A stretch of DNA of 64,000 nucleotides from Podocnemis expansa (GCA_007922195.1 ML681990.1:36403581-36467580); one strand, 5' to 3'; positions 22,647 to 34,887 are shown, numbered from the stretch's first letter. A program made the numbers and translations. Notes: a model not told the origin generated them from the letters alone.

Positions 22647-23453
22647 TAGGCCTTCTCTACACTAGGAAGTTGCTAGTGTACATGCTCCGTTCCCATCTTT
22701 GCTGATGAAGTAGAACCGCCTAGATGAGCGGCGTAGGGCTTTTGTTGGCCAAGTTAAGGTGGCACAATATCATTGTGGAGCTCTCCTTAGAGTGGTGTGT
22801 ACTTGTAAGGGTACTGGTCAGTTTTACTGCTCTGAGCAGTGAAATTGAGAAGAGGGTCTCATGCCAGGGTTGTGAGTCTCAGAGGTTGCCCACCCCACCA
22901 CCAGGGACTGGTGAGCCCTGGCAACTGAATCTTTGTTGCTGCTGGGGTCTGGGGACCCCCTGAAAGCTGCCCCATCATGCCACTGGGGGTTGGTGGGCCT
23001 CAGTAGCTGACTGTCTGCCACAGCAGGCTCCTTTTGCCCTTCTCGGACCATGAGTGGGGCAAGGGGAACCAGTGGCAGTGCTAGGACTTGAACTGTGAGT
23101 AGGGCTAAGGGAGCTGGGAATGATTGCAGTGTTGCTCAGGCTGGGAGCAGTCCCAGGCAATGGCTGCTGTCCCCAGGAAGCACAGGGCTGCCCCTGTGCT
23201 TCCACTGACCCTGGCTGCTGCCATGGTGCCAGGACTTGGCAAAAGAAGGGATTGGGTGGGGTGGCAGCAGGGAGCCTGTAAGAGCTGAATTGCTCTCAGC
23301 TCCCCCATGCGCCTCTTTTGTCAGTGGAAGTGGTTCTAGTGAGGATGCACTCCACCAACAGAAGGATGGCTGTGTGTACACTAGCCACCGCTATAATTAT
23401 AGCAGTGGCTGTCTGCTGGCAAAAGTTTTGCTCTGTAATGTAGACAGAGCCTT
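22647..23453. mobile_element. MITE-like element with gtctacac-type ends
   Basis: The left end (aggccttctctacact) is the imperfect reverse complement of the right end (atgtagacagagcctt). The interior is G+C-rich and non-coding. I could not see a matching target duplication. The copies at 46116 and 46436, and possibly 27826, have related ends. Confidence 0.5.
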
Positions 23454-23572
23454 GAGAAGTTTTTCCTAATGTCCAACATAACCTCCTTTACTGCAAGTCT
23501 CTGATTAAATCTAGGTTTCCTGTGTGCCAATTTTAAATCAGTCTAATTTGGCTTCAACTGTAGGGTTTAAAT

Positions 23573-24217
23573 GAAGGGTGCATCACATGTGGCCTGCAAG
23601 CTGGTTATGGCCCATGAACCTCTTCCATCCAGCTCATGATTGCATTCTGCACCCTCTAACAGAGAGGGTAAGTGTGTGCGTGGTCTCAGTTTCATGAAGT
23701 CTAGTGTCACATACATAGTGCTCTGTGATGCCACAAGAGTATCAGGTTTTGTGACACTGTAGACGGGCGTCACTGGCGCTGGGCACCCAGGGCACATCCC
23801 CCGAATCCCAGCGCTGGTGCCCCGGATCTGGTGGGGCCACCCTTCTCCCGGTCTCTGGCCGAATCGAGCCAGGGATCCGGGGCCCAGCTGCCTGGGGCTG
23901 CTTCTGGACCTGTCCCCGGCCAGGGATGTGGGTCCTGCAGGCTGGGAGCGGGGCCTGGGCCCGTGCCCTGGGTCCCTCCCCGGGGCAGTGACGCCCCTGA
24001 CTGTAGAGCTCCAGGTATGCAAAATTGCACTCTGTGGTGCTGCAAGACCTTGCTGTCTCTGGTGGGGAGAGAGAGGGTATTGTGGAGCACAGTCTCGCTT
24101 ACACAGGAGTCCATGATGCTGTGAGTGCTGTGGTATTCTAATTTGTGGTATGTACAGCCCACTTGAAGTACATTTATGCCAAATCTGGCCCACCATAGAA
24201 AGAGTTTGATACCCCCA
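23573..24217. mobile_element. hAT-like non-autonomous element, family B
   Basis: Ends gaagggtgcatcac and gtttgatacccccat are degraded inverted repeats. The flanks gtttaaat and ttttaaac agree at 6 of 8 bases. The right part (tacagcccactt ... aaatctggcccaccatag) matches the element at 30988, which places both in one family. The open frames inside lack a transposase motif. Confidence 0.55.
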
Positions 24218-24457
24218 TTTTAAACCAACAACTGCATAGTGAATGATAGAGCATTCTGAGAGTGTTTCTCCCAGCAGATTTAAACTTGCAAGTTGATGAA
24301 GGAGATGTTTGCCTTGTGGGTCTCTTGCTGCTGTCAGGTACTGCAGGCTTTTTCGTGCTCCTTTTGCCCCCCTTTAGGTGGTGAGCCTTATTAGGTTATG
24401 GTTTTCTTTTCAATCAGTAGCATTAAATAGGAAGTTCCAGAGGGATGGCCATCTTAA

Positions 24458-24605
24458 TCTCTTTTAGCAAAACAAACAAGGATTCCTATGGCACATTTAA
24501 AGGCTAATTTATTTAACTTCTAAGCTTCTGCTTTTAATAAATTTGCTAGTATTTAGAAGTACCACAGGGCTTCTAGCTTGTTTTATTAAGTAGGAACAAT
24601 TTGCA
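24458..24605. repeat. Penelope-like terminal repeat, inverted pair
   Basis: The left half reads caaacaaggattcctatggc and continues acatttaaaggctaatttat. The right half is its degraded reverse complement (aataaatttgctagtattta, then ccacagggcttctagcttg). Together they form a fold-back of about 145 bp. The same unit recurs at 25.3, 34.9 and 48.1 kb. Confidence 0.55.
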
Positions 24606-25257
24606 CCTCATTTTATGGGTGGTGGTAGCCATTATCTGGTCAAATCCTATACCAGTCATCTTGTATCGACGTCACTGATTCCCTTAACTTTTCCTTCTTG
24701 CTTTTATTTGGAAAATTCAAAAATGGACCTGTGCAACAAAGTGCATGTGGCCCTTTGAAGCTCCCTGCCCAAGGCCCTGTGGTCCTATCATGTCCTGACC
24801 CATGAAAGTGGTTGTGGAAGTGGGTCCTTCCAGCCTACTTAGGAAGGCTGCAGAGAAGCTGCCAGTGAGGGCTCAGATAAAAGGAGCTGCATGGCCTGAG
24901 CTGGCATGACCCAGAGGAACAGGAAGGGTGCTCCTCCTTGGTAATGAAGGACAGATCTCGGTGTATTTTACATTCAGCAAGGAGATAGAGGCTTTGAGAA
25001 TGTCTGCCCTGAGACACGGGTGAAGAGAAGTGGGTGACATGCAACAGCAAACTGGAGGGAGCATTACCTTGGCTGCTATGTAGAGGGTCGTTGGGCTGGG
25101 ACCTGGAGTAGTAGGAAGACCATGACCAACTTCTTCCCCCACCCACCAGCCAGCACTGAACTAGCCTATGCCCAGGAAAGGGGACACAGCTAATTTGAAA
25201 GCAAGAGAAAGAGCTAGACTCAGAGGACCCAGACATAGAGCTGAAGACGCTAAGTGA
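24606..25257. other. Intron 1, no feature recognised
   Basis: About 650 bp between two Penelope-like fold-backs. Open frames on the - strand have no recognisable domain. Confidence 0.3.
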
Positions 25258-25465
25258 AACAAACAAGGAGTTCTGTGGCACTTAAAGACTAACATTTATT
25301 TATTACATGAGTTTTCATGGGGAAAAATCCCATGCTTTGGAGTGTCTGAAGTGGGATTTATCCCACAAAAGCTCATGCAGTAAATAAATTTGTTAGTCTT
25401 TAAGTGCCACAGGACTCCTTGTTTGTTCTACTGAAGTAGGTAAACATGGTTGCCCCTTTTGGTGT
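25258..25465. repeat. Penelope-like terminal repeat, inverted pair
   Basis: The left arm (aacaaggagttctgtggcac, then ttaaagactaac) is followed by its reverse complement (gttagtctttaagtgccaca, then ggactccttgtttg). The right arm carries a hammerhead-like block: a 6-bp stem gtggga/tcccac (25351-25356 with 25361-25366), then aaaa and gctcatgc. A potential hairpin of more than 150 nt would form in RNA. Confidence 0.65.
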
Positions 25466-25811
25466 GCCCTTAACAGTATCAAGTGCCATAGTTCTTGTTG
25501 GATTTGGTTTCCCTGGCAGTGTTTCATCTGTTGATTTGTGACTTGGCTAGAGGGGTGAGCCGCTGAAGATCTGCTTATTGAGATTGACAATCTACAGGGG
25601 CACCAGAAGTAGAAGAAGGTTATATATGTGTAGCTAGGATTATTTTTTCCAGGGTGCCTCCTTTTCATTTATCAGTATTGAATTTCATCTGCCATTTTAT
25701 TACCCATTTTTTTGTGAGATTCCTTTTGTAGTTTTCTGCAGTCAACTTTGGACTTCACTGTCTTGAATAATTTTGTATGTTCTTTCAGATTCAGTGCCTT
25801 GCATGGTGACA

Positions 25812-25900
25812 ACTTCCAGCGGGGTAGCCATGTTAGTCTGCATACAGCAAAAATGAGCCCTGTCACATCATAGAGACTAAAGCATATCTTAGTCAAATTT
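25812..25900 (+). repeat. Penelope-like terminal repeat fragment
   Basis: A short piece with ccagcggggtagccatgtta and gtctgcatacagcaaaaatg, the same start as the copies at 48.1 and 49.7 kb, followed by a degraded agagactaaagc. Truncated. Confidence 0.5.
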
Positions 25901-27825
25901 GTTTTTGCTGTACAGAGATTGGCATTAATTAAGAGCACAGATATTGGGAACCCAGGCTTTTAAGCCCAAGCAATAGGGGAAGCTGGCTAGGCCAAGAGGA
26001 GGAATGGCTTGGGTCGTGTCTGGAGCTGCTGGTGTGTTTTGGACTGCTGAGTAGGCTTAGTCCTTGGAGTAGAAAGTGTTGAGTAAACTTTATTCTGTCT
26101 AGGTGCTGAAAAAGCGAAGTTTGGAAAAGTTTATTGGTACTTAAGAGCAGATACTGACGAGTGTTAAGTAGTTTGACCAAAAAAGTGGATGTTTTTTTGT
26201 TTGTTTTATAATGTGCATTAGCTAACCACTGTAAAAATTTTTGTGAAGACAAAGCACTGTAGTTACTACTGTGAGAGAGTTACAGATGTAGCCTAGCTTA
26301 TTTTGTGGTAAAACTATAATGCCTTGCTTGCATTTGGAATTTACAGTGGGATTACTAACATGTATTAGTTATCCTACAGTAAAAATGTACCTTTTTGGAC
26401 AGTGAAGGCAAAGCCTTTGTTGAGTAGGAACTCATTTAATGTGTCTGCTTGCAAAATGTAAGATTTTCATGTGTCTCTCTTTGTATTTGAAGAATAAATA
26501 TAATGAATCATGTATCATAAAATCTGAGGGGTTTCTGGTTTTCTTTCTAGTGACTCTCTCCTTCCAAAGCACTCTAGGATTTTCCTGGATTGGGGATAAC
26601 TGTTGTAACGCTGATGGAAGATATATTTGACACTAAGTGGTGGTAATTCCAGTGTAATGAAAGAAAAACAGTGCAATTATTAGGTGTATATTTTTCAATA
26701 TACATTTAGAATTCAGACAGGGTGAATTTGATAGATCCTATATGGAGAGTTTGAGCGCTCCTTGGGAGAGTCATGTTTAGGCAAATGGTAGGGCTTGGAC
26801 AGCTCACTGACTTAACATAGAAAAAGTTAAAGGAACTGTCAAGTAGGTGTTTCTTTCTGTCTCTAACGGGGTAGGTGCAAATGTGCCAGGTTGTATGTGT
26901 TTCAGTTGGACAAACAATCGTGCTAAACTATGGATTGTAAACAGTGAAAATGTTACTGTGAACTGGCTCAATTTAAAGATTAAGGGCTCATGCCATTTGA
27001 AGCCACTGGCTAGATAGCAGTTGGACTTTATTCAGAATGAATAAATGGAGGCAAAAATTCCCAGGAGTCTAGGACTCTGAAGCAGGAAAATTTAAGGGTT
27101 TTTAAAGAAAAGACAATGAAAACTGAACACTAGATTTACATCAAAGGGGTGTGGAACTAAAAGTAAAAAGGGAAAATTATGACAAACTTGTATTCTGTAT
27201 GTAATGGGAAACTTTGTAGACATACTGGGAAGAAGAAGAATCAGCAAAACAGTTGATTGAAATGTGGGAGAACTAAAAATAGGAGAAACTAACAAAAAAC
27301 ATGTCAGAAATAGAACACAGTTCCTAGTAACCTTTATGGGGGAGGCGCAACAATGTAGTGCGCTTGAACAGGATGTGATTGTCACTCCCATGAATGGGCT
27401 GTGCTTCTTATCCACTACCTCAGCTAAAGTGTGGTATTAATGCAAGAAATGGAGATGAGCTTAGTTCTTTCTTGAGCTTTAGCTCTCCAACTGTGGGAGT
27501 TATACTTTGGCACTTAATGTACTGTTTTTGAGTGTCAGAGGTGCCTCTGTACCAGTGTGTGCACAGTGCTCTGTCTCTGTTTTGGCACCTGTGACGCTTC
27601 TTTTGCTGCTTCAGTTCCTGTCTTGGTGCTCCTGCTTTGCTAGTACTCAGGTAGTTCAGCACCACTCTTAATAAGCTGGCTTTCAAGAGGTTGATGTATA
27701 TTTTGATGCCTCAGGTCTTGTCTGTGGAATAAACAGCCTGGGCCAATTTAGGAAATGTCAGAATCAGGGGGTTGCAGTGTTGGTGTTTTCTCCTTGTGTA
27801 TGTGGATTATGATTGTATGTAAGAA
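25901..27825. other. Intron 1, no feature recognised
   Basis: About 1.9 kb of A+T-rich intron sequence. No repeat, exon or RNA was recognised. Confidence 0.35.
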
Positions 27826-28229
27826 CGGCTATGTCAACATTGTAAAAGCTAAGCTGACTTAATAAAGTCTACTTAAAGTCGACTTTAAGTAGATCTTATT
27901 AAGTTGACTTAGTGAGTACACACTACATTAAGTCGACTTTATAAAGTTGACTTTAAATGGGTGTTCTGGCTTAATTCGACTTAATAAAGTTGAATTAATG
28001 GTCCCACTGCACTAAGTCAACTTTATTAAGTCGACTTAGTCCACTTTGCCTTAAGTCAACTTAATAAAGTTGACTTAATGGTAAAGTCGACTTTATAAGT
28101 GGACCTGGTAAAGTCGACTTTATTGGACCCTAAAGTCAACTTTATCGCCCTGCAGTGTAGACAGGGCTCTGTTTAAGTCGACTTAAGGACCCTTTAAGTT
28201 GACTTAAACACATAGTATAGACGTACCCA
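27826..28229. repeat. GTCGAC-centred palindromic repeat block, MITE-like
   Basis: About 400 bp built almost entirely from variants of aagtcgactt and aataaagt. GTCGAC occurs six times (27878, 27932, 28030, 28086, 28113, 28177). A perfect 24-bp palindrome lies at 27869-27892. The outer edges (ggctatgtcaacattgt and its approximate complement tagtatagacgtaccc) suggest inverted terminal repeats like those of the gtctacac-type MITEs. No ORF. The whole block would fold on itself. Confidence 0.55.
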
Positions 28230-28364
28230 ATGTGATTAGAGACCGTTCTTTATCCCCATAGGACTCCTATCTAATGCAGAGCACTTCATAGATGTTGTTC
28301 AATGATTTGAGGCAGCCATTATATATCTTTCTTAGTCTCCTTATGCTTTCCTTACTACATTTGA

Positions 28365-28745
28365 GCCAAACCGTACATCACACAGATGTGAGCCACTTAA
28401 TATTTACAACACTCATGTGAAGTAGGGAGGCAAAATCATTTTACAGATGGGGAACTGAACCCCAGATTTAAGACCAAATTATCATGAGTGTATACTAAGT
28501 GCTTCAGTAATTGGATACCCAGTTGGACACTGAGGGTCTAATTTTTCATAACTGCTGAAAATTTACAACCCTCTGTGACTTAAACTGGAAAAGAGACTGT
28601 TCAGAACTCAAGGATTGGGCTCTGTGAGTGTCAAATTAGTCACTAAGATGTTGAAACAGTAGACACCACTGGTGGAAAAGTTTGATCTTAAGTGATTTTT
28701 TCCCAGAATCACACAAGTAACCCATGGCAGAGCCAAGGAGATAAT
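28365..28745 (+). repeat. MIR-like SINE fragments
   Basis: Pieces resembling the 3' half of MIR: aaaatcattttacagatggg with gaactgaacccc near 28430-28465, and later agaatcacacaagtaaccca with tggcagagccaagg near 28706-28739. About 230 bp of other sequence separates them. MIR is an ancient amniote SINE; these pieces are strongly diverged. Confidence 0.4.
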
Positions 28746-30595
28746 TCTGGTCTGCTGCTGCATATTTAAGTGCTTTAAGCACAAGATGGTTTTTCTCTTT
28801 ATGCAGTTCCCTGTTTTATTGGCAATACACTTTCAAGCTTTACTAATGAGGCAGTGTCTCACAGGCAACAACCTCACTCTCTGTGTAAAGCTGATTAATT
28901 CTCTGAGCAGTAGCTACTTTATGCAATGAATGAGGCTGAGGTCCTGTGGAAGAAAACAGCATTAGAGTCTGTATCACTAAGAGCAAATAGGGGCAGAGTT
29001 AAGGTTGCATAAGCCACTCTAATTCTGGTGTTTCCTAACTTTGACAGGTTTGATTTTACAATGTCAATGTTCTCTTAAGATAAGGTGTGTGTGTTTTTTT
29101 TTAAATAGAAACTGCAGAGTATTTTCAGGAGAATTTTTTTAATGTGCAATTAGACTTTTAGTGTGAAAATGCAAATAGTAATTTTCAGAGGATTATACTT
29201 TGGCCAGTTATGGTTAGTACGTTACAGCTTGTTAGTTAACCATTGACTGATGAGGCCAGGATACCTCTTGCTTATTAGCGACCTATTCCACAATTAGACC
29301 CTGTCGTCTATTAAGAAATGGGAGGCATACGGGTACTACAATGATGAGGCCTATGTAATGCCTCTGTAGATGAATAGAATTGATAAATGTCAACTTCAGA
29401 GTTTCTTGAAACTTCCAGTGAAACATCTAGTGCTAATCACCATGAAAGACAGAATACTGTAATAGTTGAATCAGCAAAAGCACATTCATCAACCAGATGA
29501 GAATCAGCTATGGATCAGGATACTCTGAAGACAAAAGAGGTTTCACAAAATGGATGCATCAGAATATATTTAGAGTAATACAGGCTATGATCAGAGCTAT
29601 AGATGCACTCAACACATCTCCCATGTACCTTAAGAAGTAAAGTCAGAGATATTACACTAATTTTTTTCCCATGAAAATGACCCCCAACAATTCCCATTTT
29701 CATGCCACTTTAGCCTGGAACTATTACAAGCAGTTAGTCAATTTTTAGCTGATGTGACTAATTGCACATACCCTATGATGCTTATGGATTGGCTCCAGTG
29801 CTTCCCTTTCCTGCAGAGTTTTGTGGGGAGGAATGAGAGGATGGGAGGGAAAATGGGAAGTTTTGTTGTTTACCATCAGACTTAAGACCTTTGTGTGAAA
29901 CTGGAATGAACTTTTGCTGTAGTTTTGCATATGTTATGTGGGGGTGTGGGGATGTTTCTGAGGTATTACTAAGGCTTTAAAAGTTTCTGTACAGCAGAGT
30001 GCTTTAAGTCAGGATTTCAAATGGTGTGTGGGGAAAACTGCAAACAACATCCATTATACACTATTATAAATTTATCATCTTGTGAGAAGGGCTGCACTCT
30101 TTTTTCCTGACTTGGGCTTTGGGAAGTAACTTTTCCTCTTGGGAAAATTTTCCGAAGTATAGTATAATTATTCTTAACCAATCATCTTGACATTTTTTTC
30201 TCCTATCAGTTCTGGCTCAATGCTTATGGGTAGCTTGCATAATACACTGAAATCTGTTAGAAAAATTCAGAAGAGCTGGGTCATATTAGAGGTTATTTAT
30301 TTCCTCAAGAGTAAGGGCAGATTCAAGGAGTTTCTTGGGTGAAAACTATCTAGTCTGGCTGGGGGCAAGGAAGCTATGTACATTTCAGTCCATATACTTA
30401 CCAAGCATCTTGAATGTATTTAAGAGTTAGTTGAGATAGTAAATTTGACCACAGAGTTTTTGCAATTTCTCCTTATTCCTAAATCAGCTCCTGAACTATT
30501 GTTCAAACTTCAGGAGACTCCAGTTGTGGTGGTGTTCTTCATGAAATTCCTCTAAATGTTTGCATTTTCCTTCACTGATCACTTGTCTTCAGACT
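28746..30595. other. Intron 1, no feature recognised
   Basis: About 1.85 kb of A+T-rich intron sequence without a supported feature. Confidence 0.35.
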
Positions 30596-30603
30596 TTCTA
30601 TAC

Positions 30604-30791
30604 CAGGGGTCTCAAACAACTGGCCCATGGGCTGCATGCATCCCCTAAAGCTATTTCCTGTGGCCCACAATGACACGATCATTACTGATATTTGCAATAT
30701 CATTGTATGGAAAGGTTTCAGTGGTGCGGCCCTCAGGCTACCATACTGATTCTCATGTGGCCCTCGTGGTGATTTGAGTTTGAGACCCCTG
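30604..30791. mobile_element. hAT-like non-autonomous element, family A copy 2
   Basis: A 188-bp unit starting caggggtctcaaac and ending gtttgagacccctg, a perfect 14-bp terminal inverted repeat. It is flanked by the perfect 8-bp duplication ttctatac (30596-30603 and 30792-30799). It is the reverse-oriented relative of the copy at 3676 and shares the core gatatttgcaatatc. Confidence 0.9.
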
Positions 30792-30987
30792 TTCTATACT
30801 GTGACTGGGAAGTAAACAGAGTGTGGCTGACATTCTTCATTTTTACAGTTTGGGTGTCAGTAGACTGGAAGAGGGTGGATAAAAGTTAAGATAACTGTAC
30901 TTCTCTAATTTTAAATCCCCTTGTAGTGTTCAGTGTGTAGGTATGAAAAGTAGTGTGTTGTGGGAAATAACACAAGTATCTCTTACA

Positions 30988-31316
30988 CCGGGGTGTCAAA
31001 CATGAGGCCTGCATTTGGCCCATAAACGTCTTCTGTCTAGCCTGTGCCAGCGCTCTGCGGGACTACACTGTCCCTGAGAGAGTAGTCTCTCATGTACAAC
31101 ACTGCAGTACTGTGAGAGCATTGGCTCATGCGACATCACAGAGCACTGGGTATGTGAGGCTGTGCTCCGCGAGAACTTTCTTTCCTGAGAGAGAGTTATT
31201 GTGGAGCACAGTTTCACATACACAGCACTCTTGTGCCACTATTTTGATTCTATAGTATATACAGCTCACTCGGAGTCAAATCTGGCTTACCATAGCAAAT
31301 GAGTTTGACAGCCATG
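30988..31316. mobile_element. hAT-like non-autonomous element, family B
   Basis: Left end ccggggtgtcaaac, right end gtttgacagccatg. The interior shares tacagctcact ... aaatctggcttaccatag with the element at 23573. The expected 8-bp duplication is not clear here, so the end positions are approximate. Confidence 0.55.
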
Positions 31317-33602
31317 TGTTATGCTATGTAACATTTGTTTGTTTATACACACTATAAAGGCATTCTAAATAATTTCTCAGCTAAACTGATATCAGTAGCA
31401 ACTTTATTTTTTGTGAAGCTATTATGCTGTAATGTGAATTCAAATCTTGTGATTATAGGATGTAGAAATTGAGGAAATACTGATTTTTGAAATCCCAGTA
31501 CATCAAGAACAGCTGCTGCATTTTCCCCCTTTTTTTGGAGATGTCTTTTGTTGCAGAAAATTATTCTTTGATGATTTTTCTGTCTTTCCCCATCGTAATA
31601 CATTTTAATATAAAATCCTTATATTTGAGAACATAAATACTCAAAGTCCAAAAAATATACTACAAATCAAGGACTGATGCCTTTCAACCACTCTGCAGAT
31701 TCATTTGGCTATTGTGGTTCAGCATTTGAAATTGAATTTCACTTTATATGCCAGACAAGGTTTATGCCAGCCTAATTGGTTACTGGCATTTCTTAGTTTT
31801 GCAGCTGCTGTATTCAGCTGTGTACTAGAAAAATATAATGGAATAGTGTTTGTAGAGAGCAAGAAGTGATTGAAAAGATATAAAACTACTTTCTTCTGGT
31901 TGAGTAATATAAACTATTTTGTTGTAAAGCAGATAGTACCTATTGTAATGTATGCTTGCTAGTCTAGGGGTAAATACTTAGAAGCTAGCCAACTTTTTTG
32001 GTTTTTATAGTTATTTAATAAATCCTAGTTGTGTGATTGTGGGTTCTTTTATTTAGAAATTCTTGCCAAAGGCAGATCAAGATTGGCATAGAGAATTGTG
32101 ATCTTTTCTTATGTTCTGCTGGCTCCTGTTTGTGAGCAAATTCTGCCTTCTCCATTCCAGGACTAGACTACTTTGATCATCTTTTATTAACTATGGAAAA
32201 GATTAAACTTTATTCTGGCTCTTCAATGACCTAATGTAGAACAGACTATGATTTTAATAAAGCCTCCTTGGATGGGTCATTGATTGAGGTTTAAGAACTG
32301 CTTTTCCTTCAAGACTTATAAAATATGGTTTCTTTTTGAAGATGAGTTGTCATCAGACATGCCTTTCATCTGTATCTCCTGCTGTGGCCAAGTGTGGCTC
32401 TGCAGGAATACCTTACTTCAGTTTCCCCTCAGCTGCGTATTTTTGTCTCTACCAAACTTTCTCATGGCTCAGCCCTGTTTGGGTTACTCTGAATTCAGTT
32501 GCCTTCTGTGGTAACAAAAGTAGAAACAAATAAATACTTCTTCAGCCCCATTTGGACTCCTCTTCAAACCACGCCCCAGGCTCAGTTTGCGTCTCTGCTC
32601 TAGGATAGAGCCCTAATGCCCAGGCTGCTTCTCTAGAGTCTACTCAGGGTGCCTATCGGTTGCCTTTTGGTCTCTATTCGACTATGGAGGACAGACTCCT
32701 AGGCTGTTTTGCTGAACTCCTTCTAGGCTGTATTTAAAGGCTTTCCAAAGAAATGCAAATTGCTCTCTGGTGTTCTCTAAATTGTGTTTTCTTTTCCCTT
32801 TTATAAGGACAAGGTGTTTGTCTGTCACCTGACCCCAACTAATTCAACCCCCTTAGTTGTGTGTGTGTGTGCGCGCGCGCGCGCAATTATTGTATAGGCA
32901 GGGCTTATTGAACTACATCTACTGGCATTTAAAGGGATAGGCCATGCTGTTACACAGGTATTACTATTGGTGTCTCCAGGTGGAATAGGTAGCGATTTAA
33001 AAATATCAGTGAGTGAATAAAGATAATCCTATAATGTCTCACTACTATGTTACCTAAGAAGCTTTTCATTTGAGTTCTCTCCTAATTCTAGACTGGCAAA
33101 TGGAATAAACTTTAAGAAGTATCCCTGAAACTATAGAAAATGTAATCTCAATATGTTTTCTTTTCCACTTTTAAAACACTGTTGAAAAGTCTCTTATAAT
33201 TTGTAAAGAATTGCTGACTGAGCACTGCAAATCAGTCCCCAGAACACTGTCTTTAGGACAAGGAGAGAAAACAACTTTGTTTGAATGAAAACAGATATTA
33301 CTCACTTTACCAAGAAAACAGAGAACTAGTGAAACCAGTTTTGAAAGAAAATCCTTTTGCAAGAGTTCAGATTGTTACAGGTCATTAACTATGTATGAAA
33401 GTCTACTGGATACCAGAATCTATTTTCTCATAGAAGACTTCCATGGAAGTGCTTGCCAGAATGGTGAATAGATTAGGATTGTGCTGTCTTTATCTATTTC
33501 ACACCTAAAGATAATCATGCTCATAAAATAGTCCTGGAAAATAATGTATAGGAATATAGGTATAGTTGCCTGCTACTGTAATGAGTTTTCTGTGGTATCC
33601 AC
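31317..33602. other. Intron 1, mostly unassigned; alternating GT/GC tract
   Basis: No gene or clear interspersed repeat. At 32858-32884 a run of alternating GT changes to alternating GC without interruption. The stretch 32540-32840 is somewhat C-rich and repeat-like but was not identified. Confidence 0.4.
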
Positions 33603-33610
33603 CCTTAAGA

Positions 33611-33752
33611 CAATGGTCCCTGGACGTTTTCCGTTGGCTTCCCTTTATCTAGTCCACACCACCCCAGGGACTAAGAGCTGGGTGCCATGATCCAGGCTTG
33701 GGCAAGGCTGGGTGGCACTCCCTCCCTGACACCCCTGTTTAAGGGACCACTA
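33611..33752. mobile_element. Short hAT-like element
   Basis: 142 bp with ends caatggtccctg and aagggaccacta, imperfect inverted repeats of the cagtggtccc type. The flanks ccttaaga and cattaagg agree at 6 of 8 bases, which fits an old hAT duplication. Confidence 0.5.
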
Positions 33753-34239
33753 CATTAAGGGTTAGGAGTAGCCACTCCTGATTACAGAGTGAGCTATGCC
33801 TAGGGAAGATCAGAATGATTGTCCTGCAAAAAGCAGCAGGAGGCTGCAGTGACAAGGGGAGAGCTGAAGAAATTTTAGAGAAACTGTAGTGTGTGTCAGA
33901 GGCTCCTGCAGGGAAGACCCTGAATCCCAGGGAAGCTGTTATAGTAAGCAGAAGATTCTTGCAAGAGACCCATACTGACAGAAGGGGACCTGAAAGCTAG
34001 AGGACTGAGCTCTAACCTCATAAAGCCTGAGAGGCTTTGAATTGGGATCTTGCTTAAAGGGGAAGAGAGATGAAGTGGGGTTGAAGTCTGGAGGGCTGGT
34101 ATTTAAGGAGTCAACAAACTCCTTAAATATCCTCTCGGGGGTGGTGGTGTATGTATTTAAAGCTTCGGTCTAAAAGTCATTAGGTTGCCTTGAAGAGGGG
34201 AGAAACTGGTAGCAGCAGTGGTGAGTGACCTCTTGCTTT
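33753..34239. other. Intron 1 with a perfect 12-bp hairpin
   Basis: Unassigned sequence, purine-rich on the + strand. At 34100-34111 the run tatttaaggagt is followed, after a 6-nt loop, by its exact reverse complement at 34118-34129. The origin of the hairpin is unknown. Confidence 0.5.
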
Positions 34240-34335
34240 CAGGCTTCAAAATGACATGGTGGGATTTTCTTCCATGAAAGCTCATCCAATAAACTTGTTA
34301 GTCTTTAAGTGTCACAGGACTCCTTGTTTGAGGAG
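34240..34335 (+). repeat. Penelope-like terminal repeat fragment
   Basis: Contains ggtgggattttcttccatga with aagctcatccaataaac, then ttgttagtctttaagtgtca and caggactccttgtttg. It is in the same sense as the right arm at 25.4 kb. The segment before it is truncated, so the first half of the hammerhead-like core is missing. Confidence 0.6.
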
Positions 34336-34887
34336 CAGGAAAGTGAGAGAAACAGTCAGAAAAACAGTGGGGTAGACGAATGTAAATGCGTGACATTTAG
34401 AGGCTGGGGACAGGTCAGAGAAAAGAGATGATTGATTTAGACGGTTGCTTAACTTTTTAAATTGAAGGTTTGGGGAGCTGGCTATTTCTCCTTTGTCTTC
34501 TATCCAAGGCAAACTGTGCTGTAGGAGAAACTGATTATTGGCTCTCTAGTCATATTTTGAAAATGCTATGAGATTTTCAAGTATTTAATATTTTAGTGTG
34601 TTTTGGTAGCCACTGCACTGTACAAACACATAAGAAAGCAGCACAATTCCTGTCCAGAAGTACTAATCACTGTGTCTTGGCCAAATTCCACTTTTTAGGT
34701 AGATAAAACCCTGTGTGTATGCAGCTTCTCCATGGTGATTTAGTAGAGCTGCATCTGTGTACTTTTTATACTAAAAGTTACTTACTGTTAAATAATTGTT
34801 GTGTTCCACCCCATTTGTGACAGCATTTAATTTACTGTATGTATGCACTTACTTAGGGAGACTTTAGGATAAAAGGACTTCCAGGAA
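34336..34887. other. Intron 1, no feature recognised
   Basis: About 550 bp. Near 34605 a phrase (cactgcactgtacaaacaca) resembles the reverse of the 3' tail seen at 37.8 kb, but it is too short to assign. Confidence 0.3.

Noticed and set aside
23573..24217. Perfect hAT target duplication at this element
   Set aside because: The flanks agree at only 6 of 8 bases, so I list the element but not a confirmed duplication.
27878..28182. CRISPR-like array at the GTCGAC block
   Set aside because: The units are palindromic and irregularly spaced, there are no unique spacers, and the genome is a vertebrate.
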